From Pandoraea horticolens (lineage in GTDB: Bacteria; Pseudomonadota; Gammaproteobacteria; Burkholderiales; Burkholderiaceae), in contig NZ_CABPSM010000001.1 of NCBI RefSeq assembly GCF_902459555.1, positions 124,001 through 188,000 on the forward strand: 64,000 nt of DNA, written 5' to 3'. The notes beneath the pieces are model-generated. The model saw only the letters and a program-made list of their open reading frames with translations. It was not told the origin of the DNA and did not search any database. The translations under genes were made by a program, and so were the position numbers. This document shows positions 7,518-14,737 of this stretch, piece by piece (within the stretch, counting starts at the first letter, position 1; each line of letters begins with the position of its first letter).

Positions 7518-9254
7518 TCACGCGACGGCCAGACGCGCCAGCGCCGCCTGCATCTCTTCCGGTTCGGTCGCGGCCAGCAGTTCCTGAACCGGCCGCTCCA
7601 AATCCGGCAGGTGCGCTCGCAGGATCTCCTGCTTGACCTGCAACAGTTGGCTTGGATGCATCGAAAACTCCCGCAGTCCCATGCCGAGCAGCAACCGCGT
7701 CGCCGTCGGATCGCCCGCCATCTCGCCGCATACCGCCACCGGCACGCCGAATGCATGTGCCTCGCGGATGGTCATGGCGATCAGACGCAGCACGGCCGGA
7801 TGCAGCGGATCGTACAAATGCGCGACGGCATTGTCCGCACGATCGATCGCCAGCGTGTACTGAATCAGATCGTTCGTGCCGATGGACAGGAAATCGAGCC
7901 GCTTCAGGAACATCGAGACCGTGAGCGCGGCGGCCGGCACTTCGATCATCGCTCCCAGCTTCACCCCCGGATCGTAGAGCAGACCTGCCGCATCGAGCTG
8001 CGACTTCGCTTCTCGCACGAGTTCCAGCGTCTGATCGATCTCCTGCGCATGCGCGAGCATGGGGAACAGGATTTGCACCTTACCGAATGCCGAAGCCCGC
8101 AGAATCGCCCGCAACTGCGTCAGGAACATGCGCGGCTCCGACAGGCTCCAGCGAATGGCCCGCAAGCCCAGCGCCGGATTCGGCGCCGTCTCATACGTTT
8201 CGTGACTGTCGAGCGGCTTGTCGGCGCCCACGTCAATGGTCCGGATCGTGAGCGGCAGCCCCTTCATCGCCTCGACGGCGCGCTTGTACGCCTCGAACTG
8301 CGCCTCTTCCTCCGGTGCTTCCTTCTCGTTCATGAAAAGGAATTCCGTGCGGAACAGCCCCACGCCGACGGCACCGGCGGCCACGGCGGTCTTGGCATCC
8401 TCCGGCAACTCGATGTTGGCAAACAGATCGATGGGCGTGCCGTCGATAGTCTGCGCGGGCGAGTGCTTGAGACGCTGCAAGCGACGCTCTTCCAGCGCAC
8501 GCTCGCTTTGCCGGTAGCTGTACTCTTCGAGCACGATCGGGGCCGGGTCCACGATGACGATGCCGCTGTCCCCGTCGATGATGATGACGTCGTCCTGCTT
8601 GATGAGCAGGCTGGCCTGCGCCACGCCGACAGCCGCCGGAATCCCAAGACTGCGGGCCACGATGGCCGTATGCGACGTCTTGCCGCCCAGATCCGTGACG
8701 AACCCTTTGAACGTCTGCGACTTGAATTGCAGCATATCGGCCGGCGCGATGTCGCGGGCCACGACGATCATGTCGTCGCGCGGCGTCTCGGCGACCACAT
8801 GGCGGATGCCGGGCGCGCCAGCAAGCGCCTTGAGCACGCGCTCGGCCACCTGTTCGATGTCTGCGCGGCGCTCGCGCAGGTACTCGTCGTCGATGTCTTC
8901 GAAGCGGGCGACGAGCACGTCAAGCTGCGTGGTCAGCGCCCATTCCGCGTTATAGCGGCGTTCGCGAATCAGCTTGATGACGGCATCGGCCAGCAGCGTG
9001 TCGTTGAGGATCAGCGAGTGAACGTCGAGGAACGCCCCCATCTCACCGGGCGCGTCGTCCGGTAGTTCTGCCTTGAGGGTATCGAGTTCGTGCTGGACGC
9101 TCGCCTGAGCGCCGTGAAAGCGCGCGATTTCGTCGTCGATCTGGGAAGGATCGAGCAGATAGTGCGGCACATCGAGCGTGGCGGGCGCGAGCAAATAGGC
9201 GCGTCCGATCGCGATGCCGCGGGAAACGGGAATGCCGTGCAGGGTGAAAGACAA
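7518..9254 (-). CDS. ptsI: Phosphoenolpyruvate-protein phosphotransferase (PTS enzyme I)
   Basis: A 578-residue cytosolic enzyme that takes the phosphate from phosphoenolpyruvate and passes it to HPr. The phosphorylated histidine lies in GGKTSHTAIVARSLG (near residue 190). The PEP-binding domain shows FRTEFLFM, the LSIGTNDLIQYTLAIDRADN segment and CGEMAGDP near the C-terminus. It begins with TTG at 9254, because the family N-terminus MSFTLHGIPVSRGIAIGRA starts exactly there and a G-rich ribosome site (GGGGGGA) precedes it; no in-frame ATG exists nearby upstream. It lies 169 bases after ptsH. Confidence 0.96.
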   Translation of the reverse strand: MSFTLHGIPVSRGIAIGRAYLLAPATLDVPHYLLDPSQIDDEIARFHGAQASVQHELDTLKAELPDDAPGEMGAFLDVHSLILNDTLLADAVIKLIRERRYNAEWALTTQLDVLVARFEDIDDEYLRERRADIEQVAERVLKALAGAPGIRHVVAETPRDDMIVVARDIAPADMLQFKSQTFKGFVTDLGGKTSHTAIVARSLGIPAAVGVAQASLLIKQDDVIIIDGDSGIVIVDPAPIVLEEYSYRQSERALEERRLQRLKHSPAQTIDGTPIDLFANIELPEDAKTAVAAGAVGVGLFRTEFLFMNEKEAPEEEAQFEAYKRAVEAMKGLPLTIRTIDVGADKPLDSHETYETAPNPALGLRAIRWSLSEPRMFLTQLRAILRASAFGKVQILFPMLAHAQEIDQTLELVREAKSQLDAAGLLYDPGVKLGAMIEVPAAALTVSMFLKRLDFLSIGTNDLIQYTLAIDRADNAVAHLYDPLHPAVLRLIAMTIREAHAFGVPVAVCGEMAGDPTATRLLLGMGLREFSMHPSQLLQVKQEILRAHLPDLERPVQELLAATEPEEMQAALARLAVA

Positions 9255-9423
9255 GGAAGTCCCCCCAGTTCAGAGGCGAATGATTCGATCGTAATCTATG
9301 TTTTTTCGCTGCGTTCGGGATGGCGTTCGAAGCGACGGGCAGCGCGCCGGCGCAGGCACGGTCCGCGCCCGGCGGTGCGCCTGCGATGCGCCGCACTCCA
9401 CCGCATTTCGCCGCAGCGCCGCC

Positions 9424-9693
9424 TTATTCCCCTTCGCCGAACTTGTTCGCGATGAGGGCCAGGATTTCATCCATGGCTTGTTGTTCGTCAGCGCCTTCGG
9501 TCTCCACTTCGACCGTCGAGCCGATCCCCGCAGCCAGCATCATGACCCCCATGATGCTCTTCGCGTTGATGCGCCGACCATTCCGGGTCAGCCAGACCTC
9601 ACTCTGAAATTTCGCCGCCAGTTGCGTCAGCTTTGCAGATGCCCGGGCATGCAGGCCCAATTTATTTACGATCGTCGTTTCTTGTCGAAGCAT
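9424..9693 (-). CDS. ptsH: PTS phosphocarrier protein HPr
   Basis: An 89-residue carrier with the phospho-accepting His15 in LGLHARAS and the regulatory Ser46 in INAKSIMGVMML, the site modified by HPr kinase in species that have it. It passes phosphate from enzyme I to EIIA proteins. It starts three bases after the EIIA gene ends, so the two are translated from one message. The ATG at 9693 gives the usual MLRQETTIVNKLGLHARAS. Confidence 0.96.
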   Translation of the reverse strand: MLRQETTIVNKLGLHARASAKLTQLAAKFQSEVWLTRNGRRINAKSIMGVMMLAAGIGSTVEVETEGADEQQAMDEILALIANKFGEGE

Positions 9694-9696
9694 GTT

Positions 9697-10110
9697 TCAG
9701 TGTGACGTAGTGTGTATGGCCGGCGCACCCGCGCCGACTTCGAGAATACCTTTAGATCCGCCCGAAAGCACCTTCTCCGTCAGCGTGTCGAGCGGCACGG
9801 AGCGATAGCACACCGCCTTGATGAGCATCGACAGATTCACCCCGGCGAGCACACGCACTTTCGGTCCGACGAGTTGCGCCGCGACATTCGACGGCGTGGC
9901 GCCGAACAAGTCGGTGAGGACCAGCACGCCATTTTCTTCCTGCAACTGTGCGAGGCGCTCACGGGCGGTGTCGACGAGTGCCGCCGTGTCCTGATCGGGA
10001 ACGACGTCGATCGCGCCGATGTTCGACGGACAACCGCCGTAGATGTGCGAAACACACTCGCGAAGTGCCGAGGCGAGCGGTGCGTGGGCAATAATCAGAA
10101 TTCCAGCCAT
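9697..10110 (-). CDS. PTS EIIA component, mannose (EIIA-Man) type
   Basis: A 137-residue protein with the EIIA-Man fold. The phosphorylated histidine is at position 9 (GILIIAHAPLASALREC), followed by the conserved VLTDLFGATPSNVA loop. No EIIB, EIIC or EIID of this family is encoded nearby, so it probably signals phosphorylation state rather than importing a sugar. The start MAGILIIAHAP is the conserved one; the 15 residues upstream are not. It heads the EIIA-ptsH-ptsI run, 167 bases after gshB. Confidence 0.92.
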   Translation of the reverse strand: MAGILIIAHAPLASALRECVSHIYGGCPSNIGAIDVVPDQDTAALVDTARERLAQLQEENGVLVLTDLFGATPSNVAAQLVGPKVRVLAGVNLSMLIKAVCYRSVPLDTLTEKVLSGGSKGILEVGAGAPAIHTTSH

Positions 10111-10277
10111 GATGCTAGGTACGCCGAGCGCCGCGGGTGTTCGGGATACAAACACAACAACGAACGCGCACCTGTCGATTTTGGGATTCTTATTTTAGCA
10201 GGCGCGCAAAAACCCCGAATTTTCATAAAGTTAGGGGCCGCTCCAAGCGATTTGCCGGACAATGGCCCCGCTTTTCC

Positions 10278-11216
10278 TCAGACTGCCAGTTCCAGCGCGT
10301 CGATGAACATCTTCGGCACGTCGAAACCGGTTTGCGCCGTGATTTCCTGGAAGCACGTCGGACTCGTGACGTTTACTTCCGTGAGGTAATCGCCGATGAT
10401 GTCGAGCCCCACGAGCAGCAGGCCACGCTGCCAGAGAATCGGTGCAAGTGTTTCAGCAATCTGACGATCGCGCGCAGACAGATCGCGCGCTTCGCCCACC
10501 CCGCCGGCGGCGAGGTTGCCGCGCACTTCGTTGCCTTGCGGGATGCGCGCCAGCGAATGCGGCACGACCTTGCCGCCAATCACGAGCACTCGCTTATCCC
10601 CCGCCTTGATTTCGGGAATGAAGCGCTGCGCCATCACCGAGCATGCACCGTATTCGCCAAGCATCTCGACCACCGAGCCGAGGTTGCGGCCGTCCGGGCC
10701 AATGCGGAACACGCCCGTGCCCCCCATGCCGTCGAGCGGCTTGTAGATCACGTCGCCATGCTCGGCGTGAAAGGCGCGCAGTCGTGCCGCGTCACGCGTC
10801 ACCAGCGTCGGCACCACGAACTGAGGAAACTCGGCAATGGCGAGCTTTTCGGAGTGATCTCGAATCGCGCTCGGCTTATTGAATACGCGAGCCCCGGCGC
10901 GCTCGGCAATTTCCAGCAGCCACGTGGCGTTGATGTACTCCATGTCGAATGGCGGGTCCTTTCGCATGAGCACGGCGTCGAATTCGGTGAGCGCCGCCAC
11001 ACGTATGCCGGCGACCTCGTACCAGGCATCTGCATCACCCGTCAGGCGAATTTCCTTCACGCGCGCATCGACCTTTGCGCCATACCACGCCATCTCATGC
11101 AGCTCGCACGCGAAGATGCGGTGCCCGCGACGCGCAGCCTCGCGCATCATCGAGAAGGTGGTGTCCTTGTAGGTTTTGAACTGGTCAAGCGGGTCGGCGA
11201 TAAAGAGAATCTGCAT
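10278..11216 (-). CDS. gshB: Glutathione synthase
   Basis: A 312-residue ATP-grasp ligase joining gamma-glutamylcysteine and glycine. N-terminal MQILFIADPLDQFKTYKDTTFSMM, the central MRKDPPFDMEYINATWLLE and NKPSAIRDHSEKL, and the ATP-grasp segments YKPLDGMGGTGVFRI, RFIPEIKAGDKRVLVI and GLDIIGDYLTEVNVTSPTC all match the family. The ATG at 11216 is chosen to begin the conserved N-terminal strand. It works with GshA, encoded about 1.8 kb away on the same strand; an unrelated-looking regulator gene lies between them. Confidence 0.96.
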   Translation of the reverse strand: MQILFIADPLDQFKTYKDTTFSMMREAARRGHRIFACELHEMAWYGAKVDARVKEIRLTGDADAWYEVAGIRVAALTEFDAVLMRKDPPFDMEYINATWLLEIAERAGARVFNKPSAIRDHSEKLAIAEFPQFVVPTLVTRDAARLRAFHAEHGDVIYKPLDGMGGTGVFRIGPDGRNLGSVVEMLGEYGACSVMAQRFIPEIKAGDKRVLVIGGKVVPHSLARIPQGNEVRGNLAAGGVGEARDLSARDRQIAETLAPILWQRGLLLVGLDIIGDYLTEVNVTSPTCFQEITAQTGFDVPKMFIDALELAV

Positions 11217-11349
11217 CGATCGGCGGAGGTCTTGGGGGGTTCGGATGCAAACACCGCAGGCTGCGGCGACAGGCATCTATTCTAGCCGAGGCGCCGTTTT
11301 GCCGCTGCGCACCGGCAGGCCGTCCGGCACGCGCACGGCCGCGCAAACC

Positions 11350-12585
11350 TCACATCCGCTCGGGGTTTCCGCTCGCCCCCGAACCGCCAAGACCCAGGAG
11401 TAGCGACGCATCTCGCACAGGGTCGAGACGCGAGCGCATGAGGGATAGATGCGTCTTGAGCGTCTGCACGCCGATTGCACAAGCCTCGCGCGTCTGCGAG
11501 CGTGACTGACCGGCCAGCAGACGCATCGCAATCTCCCGTTGGACGGGCGTGAGCGCTGTCCCCCAGAGCCGTTGCAACAGGCGGATAGCGGGCGGCACGG
11601 CAAGGTGCAGGGCGATGCGCACGCGGTCGGTGGCCCTGCCACCCATGCCGCACAAATGCGTGGCGTGCAGATGTAATGTGCCGCCGGGCACCACCACCGT
11701 CTTGTCGACCTGCACGCCCGCCGAAACGGCGTCCGACGGGTGAAGGGTCAGCTCATCGGCCAGCGACTGACACGCTTGCACGACCACACACGCATCGGGC
11801 CACGCGCGCCCCGTCATGGGCCGCCAAACCCGGTGCATGAGCGCCAGTGCGGCAGGATCGGCCCACTCTGGCTGCCGCCGATGCCAGACGAGCGTACCGG
11901 CCACGTCGTCGCCGATTGCGCCGCACGCCGGCCACAAATTGGGCGCGGGTGGCGCCATGGCCGCCAGCGGCGGGAACGCGGGGCGCTCGGGGAGCGTAGT
12001 GAACTCTGCGGCAGCCGTCTCGAACGCGGTGACTTCACGCGCACTGAAACGCGGACGCGATCTGCGGCGCGACACTAGCAATCGCAAGGCGACGACGGGC
12101 GCGGCAGCCGACGCATCGGCTCGCGCCTCCCCCTCTCCGGCCGCCCCCGCCGCTCTGGGCATCGGCAACAGGCAGACGTCGAGCAAGTCGCCGTCGGGAA
12201 GACAGCGATCCAGTTCGAGGGGACGACGAAACGTCGTGGGTAGCGCCCCCGGACAGCCCCGCGATCGCCGCGCGTGACCACGCAGCAGGTCACCGTGCGA
12301 AAGCGAGCGTTGCAACTCCGCCACCGACGGCATCGCCCAACCGGTGGCCGCGAGCCGTTCGCAGGCCGACATGGGGGCTTGCGGCGCGTACCAGCAGGTG
12401 GCGTCCGATATGTCTGATACGTCCGATACGTCGGCCGATTCACCGGACGCGTGACACCAGAATGCCGCCACGCCGTCTGCCGCCAGCCATATGCGCAGCG
12501 TCTCCAGCCATAGCGGCAGATAGCCGAGCATGGGCACCGGCAATTGATGGATTTGACGAAGGCATGTACGCATATCCCCCTGCAT
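11350..12585 (-). CDS. Orphan regulator with C-terminal LuxR-like HTH
   Basis: A 411-residue protein. Its last 70 residues form a LuxR/GerE-like helix-turn-helix: ALTPVQREIAMRLLAGQ, then SRSQTREACAIGVQTLKTHLSLMRSRL. The N-terminal 330 residues contain no receiver domain or other sensor module that I recognise; they are rich in Ala, Arg and Trp. Ligand and targets are unknown. The start at 12585 is preceded by GGAGGA at good spacing; an ATG four codons later is an alternative. The gene splits gshB from gshA on the same strand, so a role in thiol or redox control is possible, but this is only inferred from position. Confidence 0.72.
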   Translation of the reverse strand: MQGDMRTCLRQIHQLPVPMLGYLPLWLETLRIWLAADGVAAFWCHASGESADVSDVSDISDATCWYAPQAPMSACERLAATGWAMPSVAELQRSLSHGDLLRGHARRSRGCPGALPTTFRRPLELDRCLPDGDLLDVCLLPMPRAAGAAGEGEARADASAAAPVVALRLLVSRRRSRPRFSAREVTAFETAAAEFTTLPERPAFPPLAAMAPPAPNLWPACGAIGDDVAGTLVWHRRQPEWADPAALALMHRVWRPMTGRAWPDACVVVQACQSLADELTLHPSDAVSAGVQVDKTVVVPGGTLHLHATHLCGMGGRATDRVRIALHLAVPPAIRLLQRLWGTALTPVQREIAMRLLAGQSRSQTREACAIGVQTLKTHLSLMRSRLDPVRDASLLLGLGGSGASGNPERM

Positions 12586-12617
12586 TCCGGTATTCCTCCC
12601 AGCGCAGACAATTCCGA

Positions 12618-12627
12618 GGAAATTTCC
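12618..12627. repeat. 10-bp palindrome upstream of the orphan regulator
   Basis: GGAAATTTCC is a perfect palindrome 33 bases before the start of the LuxR-like gene. It lies where an operator for that gene, or for the plus-strand transcript described here, would be expected. No binding factor is assigned. Confidence 0.35.
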
Positions 12628-12649
12628 TATTCCACTCGATCACGTACGG

Positions 12650-12882
12650 ACATCCCCCATTCGGGGGATGTTGGACGCGTCAAACGGTCGCATCATCAGG
12701 CCATTGCTGATGAAAACCGGACGACGGATCGGCACAGTACACCGATCCGAAAGTCGAAAGGAACGCACAGGAACCAGTTTGCGGGGGGGCCCTCTCAGGG
12801 AAACCCCGATTTCCGGCCGTTGCATGAGGCGGCCGGTAAATGTGACGCCCGGCTAGTCGGGGGGCCAGCCGGGCGTCTTTTT
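12650..12882 (+). ncRNA. Candidate structured small RNA ending in an intrinsic terminator
   Basis: No protein gene is seen here, yet the stretch carries a chain of hairpins: ACATCCCCC/GGGGGATGT (12650-12671, 9 bp, loop ATTC), TCATCAG/CTGATGA (12693-12713, 7 bp), CGGATCGG/CCGATCCG (12725-12749, 8 bp), a weaker G-run/C-run element (12785-12807), CCGGCCG/CGGCCGG (12813-12836, 7 bp), and a terminator (12844-12882). The T tract fixes the plus strand as the transcribed one, opposite to both flanking genes. I do not recognise 6S, tmRNA, RNase P, SRP RNA or a known riboswitch in it. The 5' end is uncertain, since no clear promoter was found. Confidence 0.5.
12844..12882 (+). terminator. Strong plus-strand intrinsic terminator without an upstream plus-strand gene
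   Basis: A perfect 11-bp stem, GACGCCCGGCT / AGCCGGGCGTC, with a 12-base loop is followed by TTTTTCTTTTC. Both neighbouring protein genes run on the minus strand, so this must end some other transcript. Confidence 0.8.
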
Positions 12883-13023
12883 CTTTTCGTCTCTCAGCAC
12901 GAGGGACGACAGAGGCCGCCGCACAAGCGCGACCTCACATCAAATTCAGAAATTTCTCAAATAGATGGCAAGACCGAAAAGCGGCAAGCGGACATCACTC
13001 GCAGCAGTATCGGTCCTGCGTCG

Positions 13024-14313
13024 TCAATAGGTTTCCGGGTCCGGATCGGTGCGTTCGAGTTCGACCGAGGCCGCCAGCAGCGCGAGACGCGCCACCACGC
13101 CATACATATAGAACCGGTTGGGCGGCGCCGCGCCCGGCTTCGCATGGACGTCGGGCAGCGCCGTGTGCTCGAAGGCGAGCGGCACGAAGTGCATGCCGGG
13201 GGCGTTGAGGTTCTCGTCGGTGCCGCGTCCGGTGTGCACCCGGTAGAAGCCGCCAACCACATAGCGGTCGATCATGTACACAACCGGCTCGGCCACGGCT
13301 TCGTTGATGCGCTCGAACGTATAGACACCTTCCTGCACGATCACATCGTGCACTTCGAGGCCCTCCTTCACCACGCTCATCTTGGTGCGCTCGCGCCGGT
13401 TCAGGTTTTTGATCTCGGCGGCGTCGTGCACCATCATCACGCCCATGCCGTAGGTACCGGCATCGGCCTTGATGACGACGAACGGCTTCTCGGTGATGCC
13501 ATACTCCCGGTACTTCTTGTTGATCTTCTTGAGTACCGCGTCGACCGTATCGGCAAGTTTCTCCTCGCCGACGCGCTCATCGAAATCGATGCCCTCGCAC
13601 TTGGCGAAGTACGGGTTGAGCATCCATGGGTCGACGTCGATCATCTTGGCGAATTTCTTGACGATGTCGTCATACGCCGAGAAGTGCTGACTCTTGCGGC
13701 GCACAGCCCATCCCGCATGCAGCGGCGGCAGGAGGTACTGCTCGTGCAAACCTTCGAGAATCGGCGGGATACCGGCCGACAGATCGTTGTTGAGCAGGAT
13801 CGAGCACGGATCGAAATTCTTGAGCCCCAGCCGGCGGGGCGAACGCTCGAGCGGCTCGATCACAACGTGCTGGCCGTCGGGCAACTCGATGGTCGTGGGC
13901 TCGGTGATGTCGTCCGACAGACTGCCCAGGCGCACATTCAACCCCGCGTGGCGCATGATCGTCGACAGGCGGGCAAGGTTCTGCAAATAGAACGAATTGC
14001 GCGTGTGCCGTTCGGGAATCAGCAGCAGGTTCTTGGCGTCGGGGCAGATCTTCTCGATCGCGGCCATGGCGGCCTGCACGGCAAGCGGCAGAACTTCGGG
14101 CGCCAGATTATTGAAACCGCCGGGGAAGAGATTGGTGTCGATAGGCGCGAGTTTGAAGCCCGCATTTCGCAAGTCGACCGAACAGTAGAACGGCGGCGTA
14201 TGTTCCTGCCACTCGAGCCGGAACCAGCGCTCGATGCCGGGCGTCGCATCGAGAATCTTCTTTTCCAGGTCGAGCAAGGGGCCTTTCAGGGCCGTGACGA
14301 GATGCGGAACCAT
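13024..14313 (-). CDS. gshA: Glutamate-cysteine ligase (betaproteobacterial/Acidithiobacillus type)
   Basis: A 429-residue ligase of the GshA family found in betaproteobacteria, unrelated in length to the 518-residue E. coli enzyme. It forms gamma-glutamylcysteine, the first step of glutathione synthesis. Recognisable segments are YCSVDLRNAGFKLAPIDTNL, LLLIPERHTRNSFYLQNL, FVVIKADAGTYGMGVMMV and VVYMIDRYVVGGFYRVHTGR, an ATP-grasp-like core. The ATG at 14313 begins MVPHLVTALKGPLLDLEKKI; the upstream extension is proline/arginine-rich and not family-like. Its partner gshB is downstream on the same strand after the orphan regulator. Confidence 0.92.
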   Translation of the reverse strand: MVPHLVTALKGPLLDLEKKILDATPGIERWFRLEWQEHTPPFYCSVDLRNAGFKLAPIDTNLFPGGFNNLAPEVLPLAVQAAMAAIEKICPDAKNLLLIPERHTRNSFYLQNLARLSTIMRHAGLNVRLGSLSDDITEPTTIELPDGQHVVIEPLERSPRRLGLKNFDPCSILLNNDLSAGIPPILEGLHEQYLLPPLHAGWAVRRKSQHFSAYDDIVKKFAKMIDVDPWMLNPYFAKCEGIDFDERVGEEKLADTVDAVLKKINKKYREYGITEKPFVVIKADAGTYGMGVMMVHDAAEIKNLNRRERTKMSVVKEGLEVHDVIVQEGVYTFERINEAVAEPVVYMIDRYVVGGFYRVHTGRGTDENLNAPGMHFVPLAFEHTALPDVHAKPGAAPPNRFYMYGVVARLALLAASVELERTDPDPETY

Positions 14314-14341
14314 GCTTCGCTCATATCCAGATGGAATATCG

Positions 14342-14347
14342 ATTGTA
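14342..14347 (-). promoter_or_regulatory. Possible -10 box of gshA
   Basis: TACAAT is read on the minus strand 28 bases before the gshA ATG. No good -35 hexamer is visible, so the call is tentative. Confidence 0.3.
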
Positions 14348-14532
14348 GAGCATACGCCCGGCGCCCCCGCCGTTCGCCATGCCCCCGGAAGGGGCACCAC
14401 GCCATGTCGTCCGCGCAGGCCCGGCGCTGGTCGGGCAGCCGCAGGGGAAAACATGCGCTCAGGCGGGATCGGGGGGGTGCAGTGCCATGCTGCGATGGGA
14501 GGAGATGGGGGCGAAGCCGGCAATCGCAAGCG

Positions 14533-14559
14533 AAAAAAACGGGCCCTCTCGGGGCCCGT
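14533..14559 (-). terminator. Intrinsic terminator of the porin-glnK-amtB operon
   Basis: An 8-bp perfect stem (ACGGGCCC / GGGCCCGT) with a five-base loop is flanked on the left by seven A, which is a T run on the minus strand. It lies about 180 bases beyond the amtB stop. Confidence 0.8.
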
Positions 14560-14737
14560 GCAAGGCTGGGACCGGCTGTCCGACCGGTGCTCAGCAACTC
14601 CTCTCGCTTGCCCCCAGACGGGGCTCGATAACGAATTGGCGAATCCTTGCCGATTCGTTGCTGCTTGTTGACGTCAGGCCCGGCCGAAGCCGAGCCTAAA
14701 CGGTGCGATGAGATAGATTGAGACGAATCGGTTGAAA

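Larger units (their letters stand above)
14314..14737. other. Gap between amtB and gshA
   Basis: No gene is seen. It holds the possible gshA promoter near its left end and the amtB terminator at 14533-14559. The remaining sequence shows no repeat or coding signal that I can support. Confidence 0.5.

Noticed and set aside
12650-12882. Reading the hairpin chain as a riboswitch or a housekeeping RNA
   Set aside because: No downstream plus-strand gene exists, and the hallmarks of 6S RNA, tmRNA, RNase P RNA, SRP RNA and common riboswitches are absent. A novel sRNA is the simpler reading.
12544-14631. A very long open frame on the plus strand across gshA
   Set aside because: It lies antisense to gshA, whose protein matches its family throughout; long antisense frames are common in GC-rich DNA. 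Its product is His/Arg/Gln-rich with no domain.
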